Shown: one piece after another, positions 8,795-17,200 of the stretch
Numbering within the stretch: position 1 is the stretch's first letter
Layout: each line of letters begins with the position of its first letter
NCBI GenBank assembly: GCA_003576535.1
Contig: QXCQ01000007.1
Location: forward strand, 48,596 to 112,595
Direction: 5' to 3'
DNA length: 64,000 nucleotides
From: Nakamurella silvestris
GTDB taxonomy: Bacteria; Actinomycetota; Actinomycetes; Mycobacteriales; Nakamurellaceae
Made by a program: the position numbers and the translations under genes
The notes under the pieces: model-generated
What the model was told of the DNA's origin: nothing
The model's input: only the letters and a program-made list of their open reading frames with translations
Database searches by the model: none

Positions 8795-8837
8795 CCGTCG
8801 GAACCGAGCTCGGTGGCGAGCCTCGAAGTTCCGACGG
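8795..8837 (-). promoter_or_regulatory. Inverted repeat in the leader of the aldolase operon
   Basis: CCGTCGGAA at 8795-8803 and TTCCGACGG at 8829-8837 are perfect 9-bp complements around a 25-nt loop, between the predicted promoter and the aldolase start. It could be an operator near the start of transcription or a leader hairpin. No riboswitch class was recognised. Confidence 0.4.
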
Positions 8838-8849
8838 TGGCTTGGGAGA

Positions 8850-8878
8850 ACTATGGCAGAGATTTCGATCCACGACAA
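8850..8878 (-). promoter_or_regulatory. Predicted sigma-A-type promoter of the minus-strand catabolic operon
   Basis: On the minus strand TTGTCG (8873-8878) and CATAGT (8850-8855) are separated by 17 nt, which gives a leader of roughly 70 nt before the aldolase ATG. The flank is unusually A/T-rich (GGAATTTCTTTTTGAG on the plus strand). This is the only good promoter match in the 262-nt gap between the aldolase and the GntR gene. Confidence 0.5.
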
Positions 8879-9035
8879 GAGCATCGCAGGAATTTCTTTT
8901 TGAGGACCCGACGTCAGTGCAGCAGCAGGGTGCCGATCGCCCCGGCCCTCGCCCCGAGGACCCGCCCGGCACCGGAAACCCCTTGATCGACAACGACTGT
9001 GGCCTCGCCGGGCGGACTGCCACAGGCGGGCACCT

Positions 9036-9815
9036 CTAGGGCAGTACCACCAACCCGGGATCCCGGACATCGGTGCCCGAGAGTGGCAGGGAGACCTCGA
9101 ATCGGGTGCGATCACCCCGGTGGAAGGCCTCGAACAGCTCGACGGGCCGGCCGGTCGCGTCGTACCCGATGCTGGACAGGAACAGCAACGCGCCTCCCCG
9201 GGCGATCTGCAGTGCCTTGGCCTGCGGTCCGGTGGCCACCCTCGCCTCGATGCTGCGGGTGCCACGCACCGGGCGCAGGCCCTGCCGGTCGAGGATCTCG
9301 TACAACGAGCCGTCGACCAGCTCCGCGGCGGACAGGTCCACCCCCAGGTCCGCCGGCAGGTAGGTGGTCACCGACACCCATGGGACCTCGTCGATGTACC
9401 GTAGTCGGTCCAGCAGCACCACCGGCGACCCCGGCTCGACGGCCAACGACCGGGCCACCACCTCGTCGGCCGGCACCGTTTCCAGGCGCCGCACCTCACT
9501 GCGCAGGGCCCGCCCGGAACGCGCGGCGTCCTCGTGCAGGCCGGTGAGGGACTGAACCAGGCCTTGGGATGACTTCGATTGGGCGACAAAGGTTCCCCGC
9601 CCTTTCTCACGGACGATGACCCCTTCGTGTTCGAGATCGGCCAGGGCCTGCCGAACCACCGTGCGGGAGACGTCGAACTGCTCGCAGAGTCGATGGTCAC
9701 TGGGCAGCCGGTCCCCCGCCACCAGCTTCTCGTCGGCGATCCGCGCCAGCAGCAGCACCTTGAGCTGATGGTAGAAGGGGATCGGCGAGGAGCGGTCGAT
9801 GCCGGCGCTGGTCAT
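9036..9815 (-). CDS. GntR-family transcriptional regulator, HutC subfamily
   Basis: The 259-residue protein has an N-terminal winged helix (PIPFYHQLKVLLLARI, GDRLPSDHRLCEQFDVSRTVVRQALADLEHEG, KGRGTFVA) at about residues 10-80. An effector-binding UTRA domain follows (RLRYIDEVPWVSVTTYLP, VELFEAFHRGDRTRFEV). It lies between the two divergent carbohydrate operons and most likely represses one or both until a sugar or sugar-phosphate ligand binds. A perfect inverted repeat at 9942-9959 is a fitting operator. The ATG at 9815 is preferred over one 42 nt upstream because the wHTH then starts at the normal distance from the N-terminus. Function as local regulator is inferred from position. Confidence 0.9.
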   Translation of the reverse strand: MTSAGIDRSSPIPFYHQLKVLLLARIADEKLVAGDRLPSDHRLCEQFDVSRTVVRQALADLEHEGVIVREKGRGTFVAQSKSSQGLVQSLTGLHEDAARSGRALRSEVRRLETVPADEVVARSLAVEPGSPVVLLDRLRYIDEVPWVSVTTYLPADLGVDLSAAELVDGSLYEILDRQGLRPVRGTRSIEARVATGPQAKALQIARGGALLFLSSIGYDATGRPVELFEAFHRGDRTRFEVSLPLSGTDVRDPGLVVLP

Positions 9816-9941
9816 GGAATCACGGTAGAGGTTGCTGCCACGGAATGCCGACACCACCCACCACCTGTGGCACTCATGCCGGGCGACCGGGCGGCACGGT
9901 GACGCCGACTTCTGCCGACTCTTGCCATCGTCGACGTCACG

Positions 9942-9959
9942 TGTAATCCTGTCATTACA
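9942..9959. promoter_or_regulatory. Perfect inverted repeat, probable GntR operator
   Basis: TGTAAT-CCTGTC-ATTACA lies 127 nt upstream of the GntR start and 30 nt upstream of the cupin isomerase start, in a GC-rich region where such AT-rich half-sites stand out. HutC/FadR-type GntR proteins commonly bind palindromes of this size with GT...AC ends. It is placed to control the plus-strand operon. No second copy was seen before the minus-strand operon. Confidence 0.55.
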
Positions 9960-9988
9960 TGTTGGTCATCAGTCGAAGGGACCCCTCG

Positions 9989-10579
9989 ATGACGAGTTTC
10001 CTCACCCCGCCCCTGCAGCCGCTCCGGATCGTGTTCGATTCGATCGGCGAGAGCGTCGAACCGGCCGGACCGGTGCTCACCCGCCGGATGTCAAGCCTGG
10101 AAGGCCTTTTCGCCGCCGAGGAGCTGCGCCTGGCCGCGGTCGAGGCGGGCGACCCGGTCGTCTACACGGTCGCCTCCTCCCCCGTGCCCGAGCTGCCCCG
10201 GGAGCTGCCGCAGTCGATCACCACCATCCAGCCGGGAGATCTGGACGGCGAGCTCTACATGACGAAGGGCCACCAGCACCCCGACCCCCAGGGCGAGATC
10301 TACCTCTGCCTGCGCGGCGAGGGTGGATTGCTGACCTTCGACGGCACCACGACCTCGTGGATCGAACTGACTCCCGGTGCCATCGGCTACATGCCGCCGG
10401 GATGGGCGCATCGGAGTGTGAACACCGGCTCCGAGCCGTACCAGTTCCTGGCCGTGTATCCCGGATCGGCCGGCCACGACTACGGCTGGGTCATCGAGAA
10501 CGGGATGGGCGAAAGGATCTTTCGGAGCCCGACGGGTGTCGTGCGCCGTCCGTTCGGCATCACCGGCGGACTGCGCTGA
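9989..10579 (+). CDS. Cupin-type glucose-6-phosphate isomerase-like protein
   Basis: The 196-residue protein matches the metal-dependent cupin phosphoglucose isomerases first known from archaea (interconversion of glucose-6-P and fructose-6-P). Metal-ligand motifs are GHQHPDPQGEIYLCLRGEG and PPGWAHRSVNTG, with YMTKGHQH preceding. The start at 9989 has GAAGGGA 8 nt upstream; an in-frame ATG 30 nt earlier overlaps the operator and is less likely. Bacteria normally use the unrelated Pgi fold, so its presence in a catabolic operon suggests isomerisation of some other aldose or ketose phosphate. It heads the five-gene plus-strand operon and its stop overlaps the next start (TGATG). Confidence 0.82.
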   Translation: MTSFLTPPLQPLRIVFDSIGESVEPAGPVLTRRMSSLEGLFAAEELRLAAVEAGDPVVYTVASSPVPELPRELPQSITTIQPGDLDGELYMTKGHQHPDPQGEIYLCLRGEGGLLTFDGTTTSWIELTPGAIGYMPPGWAHRSVNTGSEPYQFLAVYPGSAGHDYGWVIENGMGERIFRSPTGVVRRPFGITGGLR

Positions 10580-11544
10580 TGTCCGCGCGTCCGCGGCGGG
10601 TGGTGGTGACCTCACGGTCCTTCTCCAGCGGCGACCATCACCTCACCGAGGAACTCGCCACCGAGGGCATCACCGTGGTGTTCGGCCCGGTCGACCACCG
10701 GATCGGCGAACTGGCCCCACTGCTGGCCGATGCCGACGCCTGGATCGCCGGCACCGCGCCCGTCACCGACGAATTGTTGGCCCTGGCTCCGCAGCTGCAG
10801 GTCGTGGCCCGCTACGGGGTCGGCGTCGACTCGGTCGACCTGGCCGCCGCCGCGCGACGTGGGGTCGTCGTCACCAACACCCCCGGGGCCAACAGCGGTG
10901 CGGTCGCCGATCACACCGTCGCCCTGTTGCTCGCGGCCCTCCGACAGGTGACCGCCGGTGACCGCCGGGTGCGCAGCGGTTCCTGGAAGGTCGAACGTGC
11001 CCACGAACTCGGCGGGCTGACCGTCGGCATCGTCGGGTTCGGCCGGATCGGTCGTGGGGTCGCCCAGCGGCTGAGCGGATTCGGCTGCCGCGTGCTGGCC
11101 ACCGATCCTTACCTGTCGGACAGCCAGATCGCCGCGGCCGGCGCCACCCCCTCGACCCCGACCGAGCTGGCCCGTCTGGCCGATGTGGTGAGTCTGCACG
11201 CCCCCGGCGACTCCCAGCTCGTGGACACCCGATGGCTCGCCTCCGTGCGTCCCGGACTGATCCTGATCAACACCGCGCGGGCCGCGCTCGTCGACGAGGT
11301 CGCCCTCGCGGCGGCCCTGCGCTCCGGGCAGGTGCACGCCTACGCCGCCGACACCTTGAGCACGGAATCCGCGGAGCAGGATTCTCCGCTGCTGGCCGCG
11401 GACATCGCCGATCTGGTCACCATCACCCCGCACTGCGCGGCCCAGACGGTCGAGGCGGTCGATCTGATGGGCGAAGGCGCCGTCGACGCGGTCCGTTCGG
11501 TATTCCGGGGCGAAATCCCCGTCAACCTGGTGACGGCGCGCTGA
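10579..11544 (+). CDS. D-2-hydroxyacid dehydrogenase (phosphoglycerate dehydrogenase-like)
   Basis: The 321-residue NAD-dependent enzyme has RYGVGVDSVDL and NTPGANSGAVADHTVALLLA in the substrate domain, the cofactor loop GIVGFGRIGRGVA, and NTARAALVDE carrying the catalytic Arg. The catalytic His is in TPHCAAQT, and the region normally reading DVFxxEP is DTLSTESAEQDSP. It lacks the C-terminal ACT domain of serine-pathway SerA, so it is a general 2-hydroxyacid dehydrogenase that may reduce or oxidise an aldonic-type acid or glyoxylate/hydroxypyruvate product of this pathway. It is in the plus-strand operon, 1 nt from the lactonase-like gene. Confidence 0.88.
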   Translation: MSARPRRVVVTSRSFSSGDHHLTEELATEGITVVFGPVDHRIGELAPLLADADAWIAGTAPVTDELLALAPQLQVVARYGVGVDSVDLAAAARRGVVVTNTPGANSGAVADHTVALLLAALRQVTAGDRRVRSGSWKVERAHELGGLTVGIVGFGRIGRGVAQRLSGFGCRVLATDPYLSDSQIAAAGATPSTPTELARLADVVSLHAPGDSQLVDTRWLASVRPGLILINTARAALVDEVALAAALRSGQVHAYAADTLSTESAEQDSPLLAADIADLVTITPHCAAQTVEAVDLMGEGAVDAVRSVFRGEIPVNLVTAR

Positions 11545-11545
11545 G

Positions 11546-12547
11546 ATGGGATCCCCGACCCTGGCGGCCGTTCCGGCGGTCCGCACCGTGCTGGGCGACG
11601 TGGCCGTCGCCGGGTTCGGCACCGTCAACTACCACGAACACCTCTTCCAGGTGAGTCCGCTGCTGCCCGGTGACGAGCTCGACGACGAACGGGCGAGCCG
11701 CACCGAGGCGGAGTCCCTGCGCGACTCGGGTTTCGCCGCCATGGTCGAGGCGACTCCCACCGGGGTCGGCCGTCGGCCGGAGGCGGTCGCCAGGATCGCA
11801 GCGGCCACGGGCTTGAACATCGTCGCCACCAGCGGGGCGCACCGGCAGGCCCACTACCCGCAGGGACACTGGCTCACCGAACTCGACGCCGGGGCCCTGG
11901 CATCGCGGTTCGTCGCCGAAGTCACCGACGGACTGCCGTTGCACGACGCGCTGCGGAACCAGGTTCCCGCCCACGGACCTGCCGGTGCCACGGTGCGCGC
12001 AGGTCTGTTGAAGGCCGGGATCGACTACTGGCGGATCAGCGACTTCGAACGTCGGGTGCTGGCGGCCGTGGCGCAGGCCCACCTGGTGACCGGTGCGCCG
12101 ATCATGGTCCACCTGGAACACGGCAGCGCGGCCTTCGAGGTGCTGGCCCTGCTGGCCGCCGACGGCGTACCGGCCGATGCGGTGGCCCTGGCGCACATCG
12201 ACCGCAATCCTGATCCGGGGCTGCACGCCGAACTCGCCGCCGTCGGCGCCTATCTCGGGTACGACGGAGTCGCCCGTTCCAAATCCTGGCCGGACTCCGT
12301 GCTGCTGGACTGCCTGCTCCGGACCGCCGAGCTCGGTGGCCAGGAGCGGATCCTGCTCGGCGGAGATGTGGCCCGCCGCAGTCGCTATCGCGGATACGGC
12401 GGGATGCCGGGGCTGCAGTACCTGGGTGAACGATTTGTGCCTCGGCTCGCCGCCACGGCCCCGCCAGGGCTGCTGGAACGGGTTCTGATCGGTAATCCGG
12501 CCGGCTGGCTCGGCCGGTTCGAGAGCGTTGCATCGGCACCGATATGA
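11546..12547 (+). CDS. Phosphotriesterase-family protein (probable lactonase)
   Basis: The 333-residue amidohydrolase-fold protein carries the binuclear-metal motifs of phosphotriesterase-homology proteins: YHEHLF (HxH), the bridging Lys in LLKAGID, His in MVHLEHG and AHIDRN, and the final Asp in LLGGDVARR. VEATPTGVGRRPE also follows the family pattern. Bacterial relatives in sugar operons are mostly sugar-lactone or phosphorylated-lactone hydrolases, not true phosphotriesterases. Together with dehydrogenases this suggests an oxidation-to-lactone-to-acid sequence in the pathway. Its stop overlaps the RpiR start (ATGA). The exact lactone is unknown. Confidence 0.85.
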   Translation: MGSPTLAAVPAVRTVLGDVAVAGFGTVNYHEHLFQVSPLLPGDELDDERASRTEAESLRDSGFAAMVEATPTGVGRRPEAVARIAAATGLNIVATSGAHRQAHYPQGHWLTELDAGALASRFVAEVTDGLPLHDALRNQVPAHGPAGATVRAGLLKAGIDYWRISDFERRVLAAVAQAHLVTGAPIMVHLEHGSAAFEVLALLAADGVPADAVALAHIDRNPDPGLHAELAAVGAYLGYDGVARSKSWPDSVLLDCLLRTAELGGQERILLGGDVARRSRYRGYGGMPGLQYLGERFVPRLAATAPPGLLERVLIGNPAGWLGRFESVASAPI

Positions 12548-13482
12548 CGCGCCTGACGGCGCAGCGACCGGCCGTGGTGGAAACTGTCACCATGGCAACG
12601 ACTTCCAGCAGCAATCTCCTGCACCAGATCTCGAGCCGGTTGCCGTACATGGCTCCGGCCATCCGGCAGATCGCCGAACTGGTGCTCAAGGACCCCGAGG
12701 CGGCCCAGGCCATGAGCATCACCGCCCTCGCCGCCGCCGCCGGGGTCGCCGACTCCACGGTCTCCCGGTTCGTCCGCGAGCTGGGGCTGGACGGGTACCC
12801 GTCGTTGCGACTGGGAATCGCCCAGGCCACCTTCGTCAACCGGTCGGGCAGCGGTGCCACCGAGAGCCACTTCGTCTACGAGGGCATCTCCCGGGACGAC
12901 GAGACCGAGACCATCATCGGCAAGGTGGTGCGCAGCAGCCAGGAGGCCCTGAACCAGACCGCGGTCCGGGTCAGTCCCGAGGTGATGGCCGCAGCGGTCG
13001 ACCTGATCGACCGGGCGGATTCGATCATCTTCTTCGCCATGGGACTGTCGAGCATCGCGGCGGAGTCCGGTGCCGTGCGGTTCACCCGGGCCGGCAAGAA
13101 GTGCCTGTTGTTCCGGGACCAGAGCATGCAGGTGATGTCCGCGACGATTCTCACCGAGCGGGACGTGGTGATCGCACTGAGCGATTCGGGCCAGACCACT
13201 GCGATCGTCAACGCCACCACCATCGCCCGACAGCGCGGGGCCGGGACCATCGGCATCACGTCGGCCGAGGGTTCCCCCCTGGTGGACGCCGCGCAGGTCA
13301 GCCTGTTCACCGCCAACATTCCCGGCGGTGGCCTCTACGGCGAGTCCGTCACCTCGAAGTGGGGTCAGCTGCTCATCGTCGACACCCTGTACGCCGCATT
13401 CGCCTCCCGGCATTTCGACGAGACCCTGTCCCACCTGGAGCAGACCTACACCGCTGCCATCGTGCAGTCCCGGAGCGGATGA
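12544..13482 (+). CDS. RpiR/MurR-family transcriptional regulator
   Basis: The 312-residue protein has an N-terminal RpiR helix-turn-helix (APAIRQIAELVLKDPEAAQ, ITALAAAAGVADSTVSRFVR) and a C-terminal SIS sugar-phosphate-binding domain (ADSIIFFAMGLSSIAAE, IALSDSGQTTAIVNAT, GTIGITSAEGSPL). These regulators sense phosphosugars, so a phosphorylated intermediate of this pathway is its likely ligand. The ATG at 12544 overlaps the lactonase stop (ATGA); an internal ATG at 12592 would also give a full HTH. Having both a GntR and an RpiR in one locus suggests two-level control. Confidence 0.9.
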   Translation: MTRLTAQRPAVVETVTMATTSSSNLLHQISSRLPYMAPAIRQIAELVLKDPEAAQAMSITALAAAAGVADSTVSRFVRELGLDGYPSLRLGIAQATFVNRSGSGATESHFVYEGISRDDETETIIGKVVRSSQEALNQTAVRVSPEVMAAAVDLIDRADSIIFFAMGLSSIAAESGAVRFTRAGKKCLLFRDQSMQVMSATILTERDVVIALSDSGQTTAIVNATTIARQRGAGTIGITSAEGSPLVDAAQVSLFTANIPGGGLYGESVTSKWGQLLIVDTLYAAFASRHFDETLSHLEQTYTAAIVQSRSG

Positions 13483-14132
13483 TGTTACTGCCCGGCCAGT
13501 TCCGGGCGGTCGTCTTCGACTGTGACGGTGTACTGGCCGATTCCGAGCCCCTTGCCGTCTCCACCTGGACCGGGGTCCTCGCCCCGTACGGGTACCGTCC
13601 GCAGCCGGCCGACGTCACCGCCTCCCTCGGACGAACCTTTCCCGATGTGCGCGACCTGTACGCGGCGCACGCCCCCACACTCCCTTCGGCCGCTGAGCTG
13701 GCCGCCGTGTTCGATGAGTCCTTCCTCCGGCTGCTGGGCACCGAGCTCACCCCCTGGCCGGATGCGGTCGGACTGGCCCGCCGCTGGCACGGGGCCGGTG
13801 TCCGGCTGGCCGTGGCCAGCTCGAGCCCGCGCCGTCGTCTGGACGAGACCCTGCGGTTGCTCGGTATCGCCGGGCTGTTCGCCTCGATCACCGCCGGAGA
13901 CGAGGTCGAACATCCCAAACCGGCCCCCGATCCCTACCTGGCCGCAGCTGCGGGGTTGGGGGTTTTGCCGGAGCACTGCCTGGCCATCGAGGACAGCCAG
14001 GCCGGGGTGGCCTCGGCCCTCGCCGCCGGCATGACGGCGGTCGGGGTCCGACGCGACCCGGACGCCGATCTGTCCGCGGCCCATCTGGTGCTGCCGGACC
14101 TTTCCGAGCTGGACGTACGGTTCCACCGGTAG
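13479..14132 (+). CDS. HAD-superfamily sugar-phosphate phosphatase / beta-phosphoglucomutase-like
   Basis: The 217-residue protein has the HAD motifs VVFDCDGVLADSE (nucleophile and acid Asp), LAVASSSPRRRLDE (motif II Ser), EHPKPAPDPYL (motif III Lys) and AIEDSQAGVASALAAGM (motif IV). The cap inserts after motif I, as in the phosphoglycolate phosphatase / beta-phosphoglucomutase / 2-deoxyglucose-6-phosphatase group. The start overlaps the RpiR stop (ATGA), and a second in-frame ATG follows immediately. In this operon it may remove phosphate from a dead-end or toxic sugar phosphate. Substrate not determinable. Confidence 0.88.
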   Translation: MMLLPGQFRAVVFDCDGVLADSEPLAVSTWTGVLAPYGYRPQPADVTASLGRTFPDVRDLYAAHAPTLPSAAELAAVFDESFLRLLGTELTPWPDAVGLARRWHGAGVRLAVASSSPRRRLDETLRLLGIAGLFASITAGDEVEHPKPAPDPYLAAAAGLGVLPEHCLAIEDSQAGVASALAAGMTAVGVRRDPDADLSAAHLVLPDLSELDVRFHR

Positions 14133-14138
14133 TTCCTT

Positions 14139-14210
14139 CGTTCCCGCGCACCGTTTCGGGATCGGCGCACCTTGCAGGGTGCGCGGATCCCGAATCGGTG
14201 CGCGGGAACG
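14139..14210. repeat. Dispersed palindromic element, long copy 1 (also possible bidirectional terminator)
   Basis: An imperfect inverted repeat of about 33 bp per arm lies between the convergent HAD gene and metH. The outer arms GTTCCCGCGCACCG / CGGTGCGCGGGAAC are perfect. Inside are GGGATC and GCGCACC half-sites with about two mismatches, around a TTGCA centre. Near-identical sequence recurs at 36665-36735, and shortened or degenerate forms occur at 35589-35619 and 37951-37976. It could end transcription from both sides. Confidence 0.75.
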
Positions 14211-14215
14211 TGGAG

Positions 14216-17200
14216 CTACTTGGCGGCGAAGTACTTCGCCTCGGGGTGGTGGGCCACCAGAGCCGATGTGGACTGCTCCGGGTGCAGCTGGAACTCCTCG
14301 GACAGCTCGACCCCGATCCGGCCGGGCTCCAGCAAGGTGACCAATTTGGTCTGCTCGGAGATGTCCGGGCAGGCCGGGTACCCGAAGGAGTACCGGGCCC
14401 CCCGGTAGTCCAGGTCGAAGAACTTCTCGATCTGCTCCGGATCCCCGTCGGCCGCGGTGGTGCCGTCGGGGAAGGTCAACTCCGACCGGATGCGCTGGTG
14501 CCAGTACTCCGCCAGGGCCTCCGTGAGCTGAACCGAGAGACCGTGCACCTCCAGGTACTCCCGGTAGGAGTTCGCCTCGAACAGGGTGTTGGCGAACTCG
14601 CTGATCCGGTTCCCCATGGTCACCACCGTGAAGGCGATGACGTCCACCTCACCGGAGCTGCGCCGCCGGTAGAAGTCCGACAGGCACAGGTGACGGTCCC
14701 GCTGCTGCCGCGGGAAGGTGAAGCGGCACAGCTCTTCCGCGTCCACCCTCGGCTCGGCCAGGATGATCACCGAGTCTCCCTCGGAGACGCACGGGAAGTA
14801 CCCGTAGACCACGGCGGCCTCGAGAACCTTCTCCGTGTGCAGTTTCTCGAGCCAGTACCGCAACCGCGGCCGGCCCTCGGTCTCGACCAGGTCCTCGTAG
14901 CTCGGTCCGGCCGAACCCTTCGACCCGCGCAGCCCCCATTGGCCCATGAACGTCGCCCGTTCGTCGAGCATCGACGAGTAGTCGGCCAACGGGATGCCCT
15001 TGATCACCCGGGAGCCCCAGAACGGCGGCGTGGGAACGGGGTTGTCCGCCGCCACGTCCGAACGCTCGGGGATCGGGCCCGCCACCAGCTCGGCCGCGGC
15101 CCTGCGTTGTTCGGCGATCCGCTTGGACCGCTCGTGCCGGGCCCGACGCTCGGCCGTCTTCTGCAGTTCGGCCGCATCCTCCACCGGGGCCAGGCCGCGT
15201 TTGCGGGCCATCACCCCGTCCATCAGGCGCAGGCCCTCGAACGCGTCCCGCGCGTACCGGACGTCACCGGCGAACACCGCCGAGAGGTCGTTCTCCACAT
15301 AGGATCTGGTGAGGGCGGCACCACCCAGCAGTACCGGGAACTTCTGGGCGATCCCGCGGGAGTTCATCTCCTCCAGGTTCTCCCGCATGATGACGGTCGA
15401 CTTCACCAGCAGACCGGACATCCCGATCGCGTCGGCGTTGTTATCCTCGGCCGCTGTCAGGATGGTCGAGATCGGTTGTTTGATACCGATGTTCACCACG
15501 GAGTACCCGTTGTTGGACAGGATGATGTCGACCAGGTTCTTGCCGATGTCGTGGACATCCCCCTTGACGGTGGCCAGCACGATCGTGCCCTTGCCGCCGG
15601 CGTCGGCCTTCTCCATGTGCGGTTCCAGGTAGGCCACCGACAGTTTCATCACCTCGGCCGAGGTCAGGACGAACGGCAGTTGCATCGCGCCGGAGCCGAA
15701 CAGCTCGCCGACGGTCTTCATGCCCTCGAGGAGGGTGTCGTTGATGATCTCCAACGCGGTCCGGCGCTGCAGGGCCTCGTCGAGGTCGGGCTCCAGGCCG
15801 TTGCGGTCCCCGTCGATGATGCGCTGCTTCAACCTCTCGTCCAACGGCATCGCCGCCAGCTCCGCCGCCCTGGTTGCCTTGCCCTCAGCAGTGGTGGCGC
15901 CGTCGAAGATCTCCAGCAGCTTCTCCAGCGGGTCGTACCCCTCACGACGCCGGTCGTAGACCAGGTCCAGGGCCACCGAACGCTGCTCCTCCGGGATCCG
16001 GGCCATCGGCAGGATCTTCGAGGAGTGGGCGATGGCCGAGTCCAGCCCGGCCTTGACACACTCGGCCAGGAACACCGAGTTGAGCACCTGACGTGCCGCC
16101 GGGTTCAGGCCGAAGGAGACGTTCGACAACCCCAGCGTGGTCAGGACGTCCGGGTGCCGTCGTTTGAGTTCCTTGATGGCCTCGATGGTCTCGATCCCGT
16201 CACGCCGGGTCTCCTCCTGGCCGGTGGCGATCGGGAAGGTCAGGGTGTCGATGACGATGTCGCTCTCCGACAGCCCCCACGTGGTGGTGATGTCGTTGAT
16301 CAACCGCTCGGCGATGGCGACCTTGTGGTCCCGGGTGCGGGCCTGACCCTCCTCGTCGATGGTGAGGGCGACCACGGCCGCGCCGTGCTCCACCACCAGC
16401 TCCATGATCCGGTGGAAGCGGGACTCGGGGCCGTCGCCGTCCTCGTAGTTCACCGAGTTGACGATCGACCGGCCGCCGAGCTGTTCCAGACCTGCCTGCA
16501 GGACGGCCGGTTCGGTGGAGTCGAGCATGATCGGCAGAGTCGAGGCGGTGGCGAAACGTGAGGCCAGCTCGCGCATGTCGTCGGCACCGTCACGGCCGAC
16601 GTAGTCGACGTTGAGGTCGAGGACGTGGGCGCCGTCCCGGGTCTGCGCCCGGGCGATCTCCACGCACCTGTTCCAGTCCCCGGCCAGCATCGCTTCGCGG
16701 AAGGCCTTGGAGCCGTTGGCATTCGTCCGCTCGCCGATCATCAGGACGGAGGCGTCCTGGGCGAAGGGCACCGACTGGTACAGGGAGGACAGCCCCGGCT
16801 CGGGCCGCGGGCGACGGGCGGCCGCGGTGACGTCCTTGACCGACTCCACCACCTGGCGCATGTGCTCCGGGGTGGTGCCGCAGCAGCCACCGACCAGGCC
16901 GAGGCCGAACTCGGTGACGAACCCGGTGAGCGCGGCGGCCAGTTGCTCCGGCTGCAGCGGGTACAAGGCGCCCTTGGGGCCGAGTTCGGGCAGCCCGGCG
17001 TTCGGCATCACCGAGACGATGCGCGGGGTGTGCCGGGACAGGTAGCGAAGGTGCTCGCTCATCTCGGCCGGGCCGGTGGCGCAGTTCAGTCCGATCAGGT
17101 CGATGCCCAGGGGCTCCAGGGCGGTCAGGGCCGCGCCGATCTCCGAACCGAGCAGCATGGTGCCGGTGGTCTCCACGGTGACGTGGCAGATGATCGGGAC

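Noticed and set aside
14198..16561. A 787-residue open frame on the plus strand
   Set aside because: It lies wholly antisense to metH, has Arg/Gly/His/Asp-biased composition of a high-GC shadow frame and no recognisable domain.
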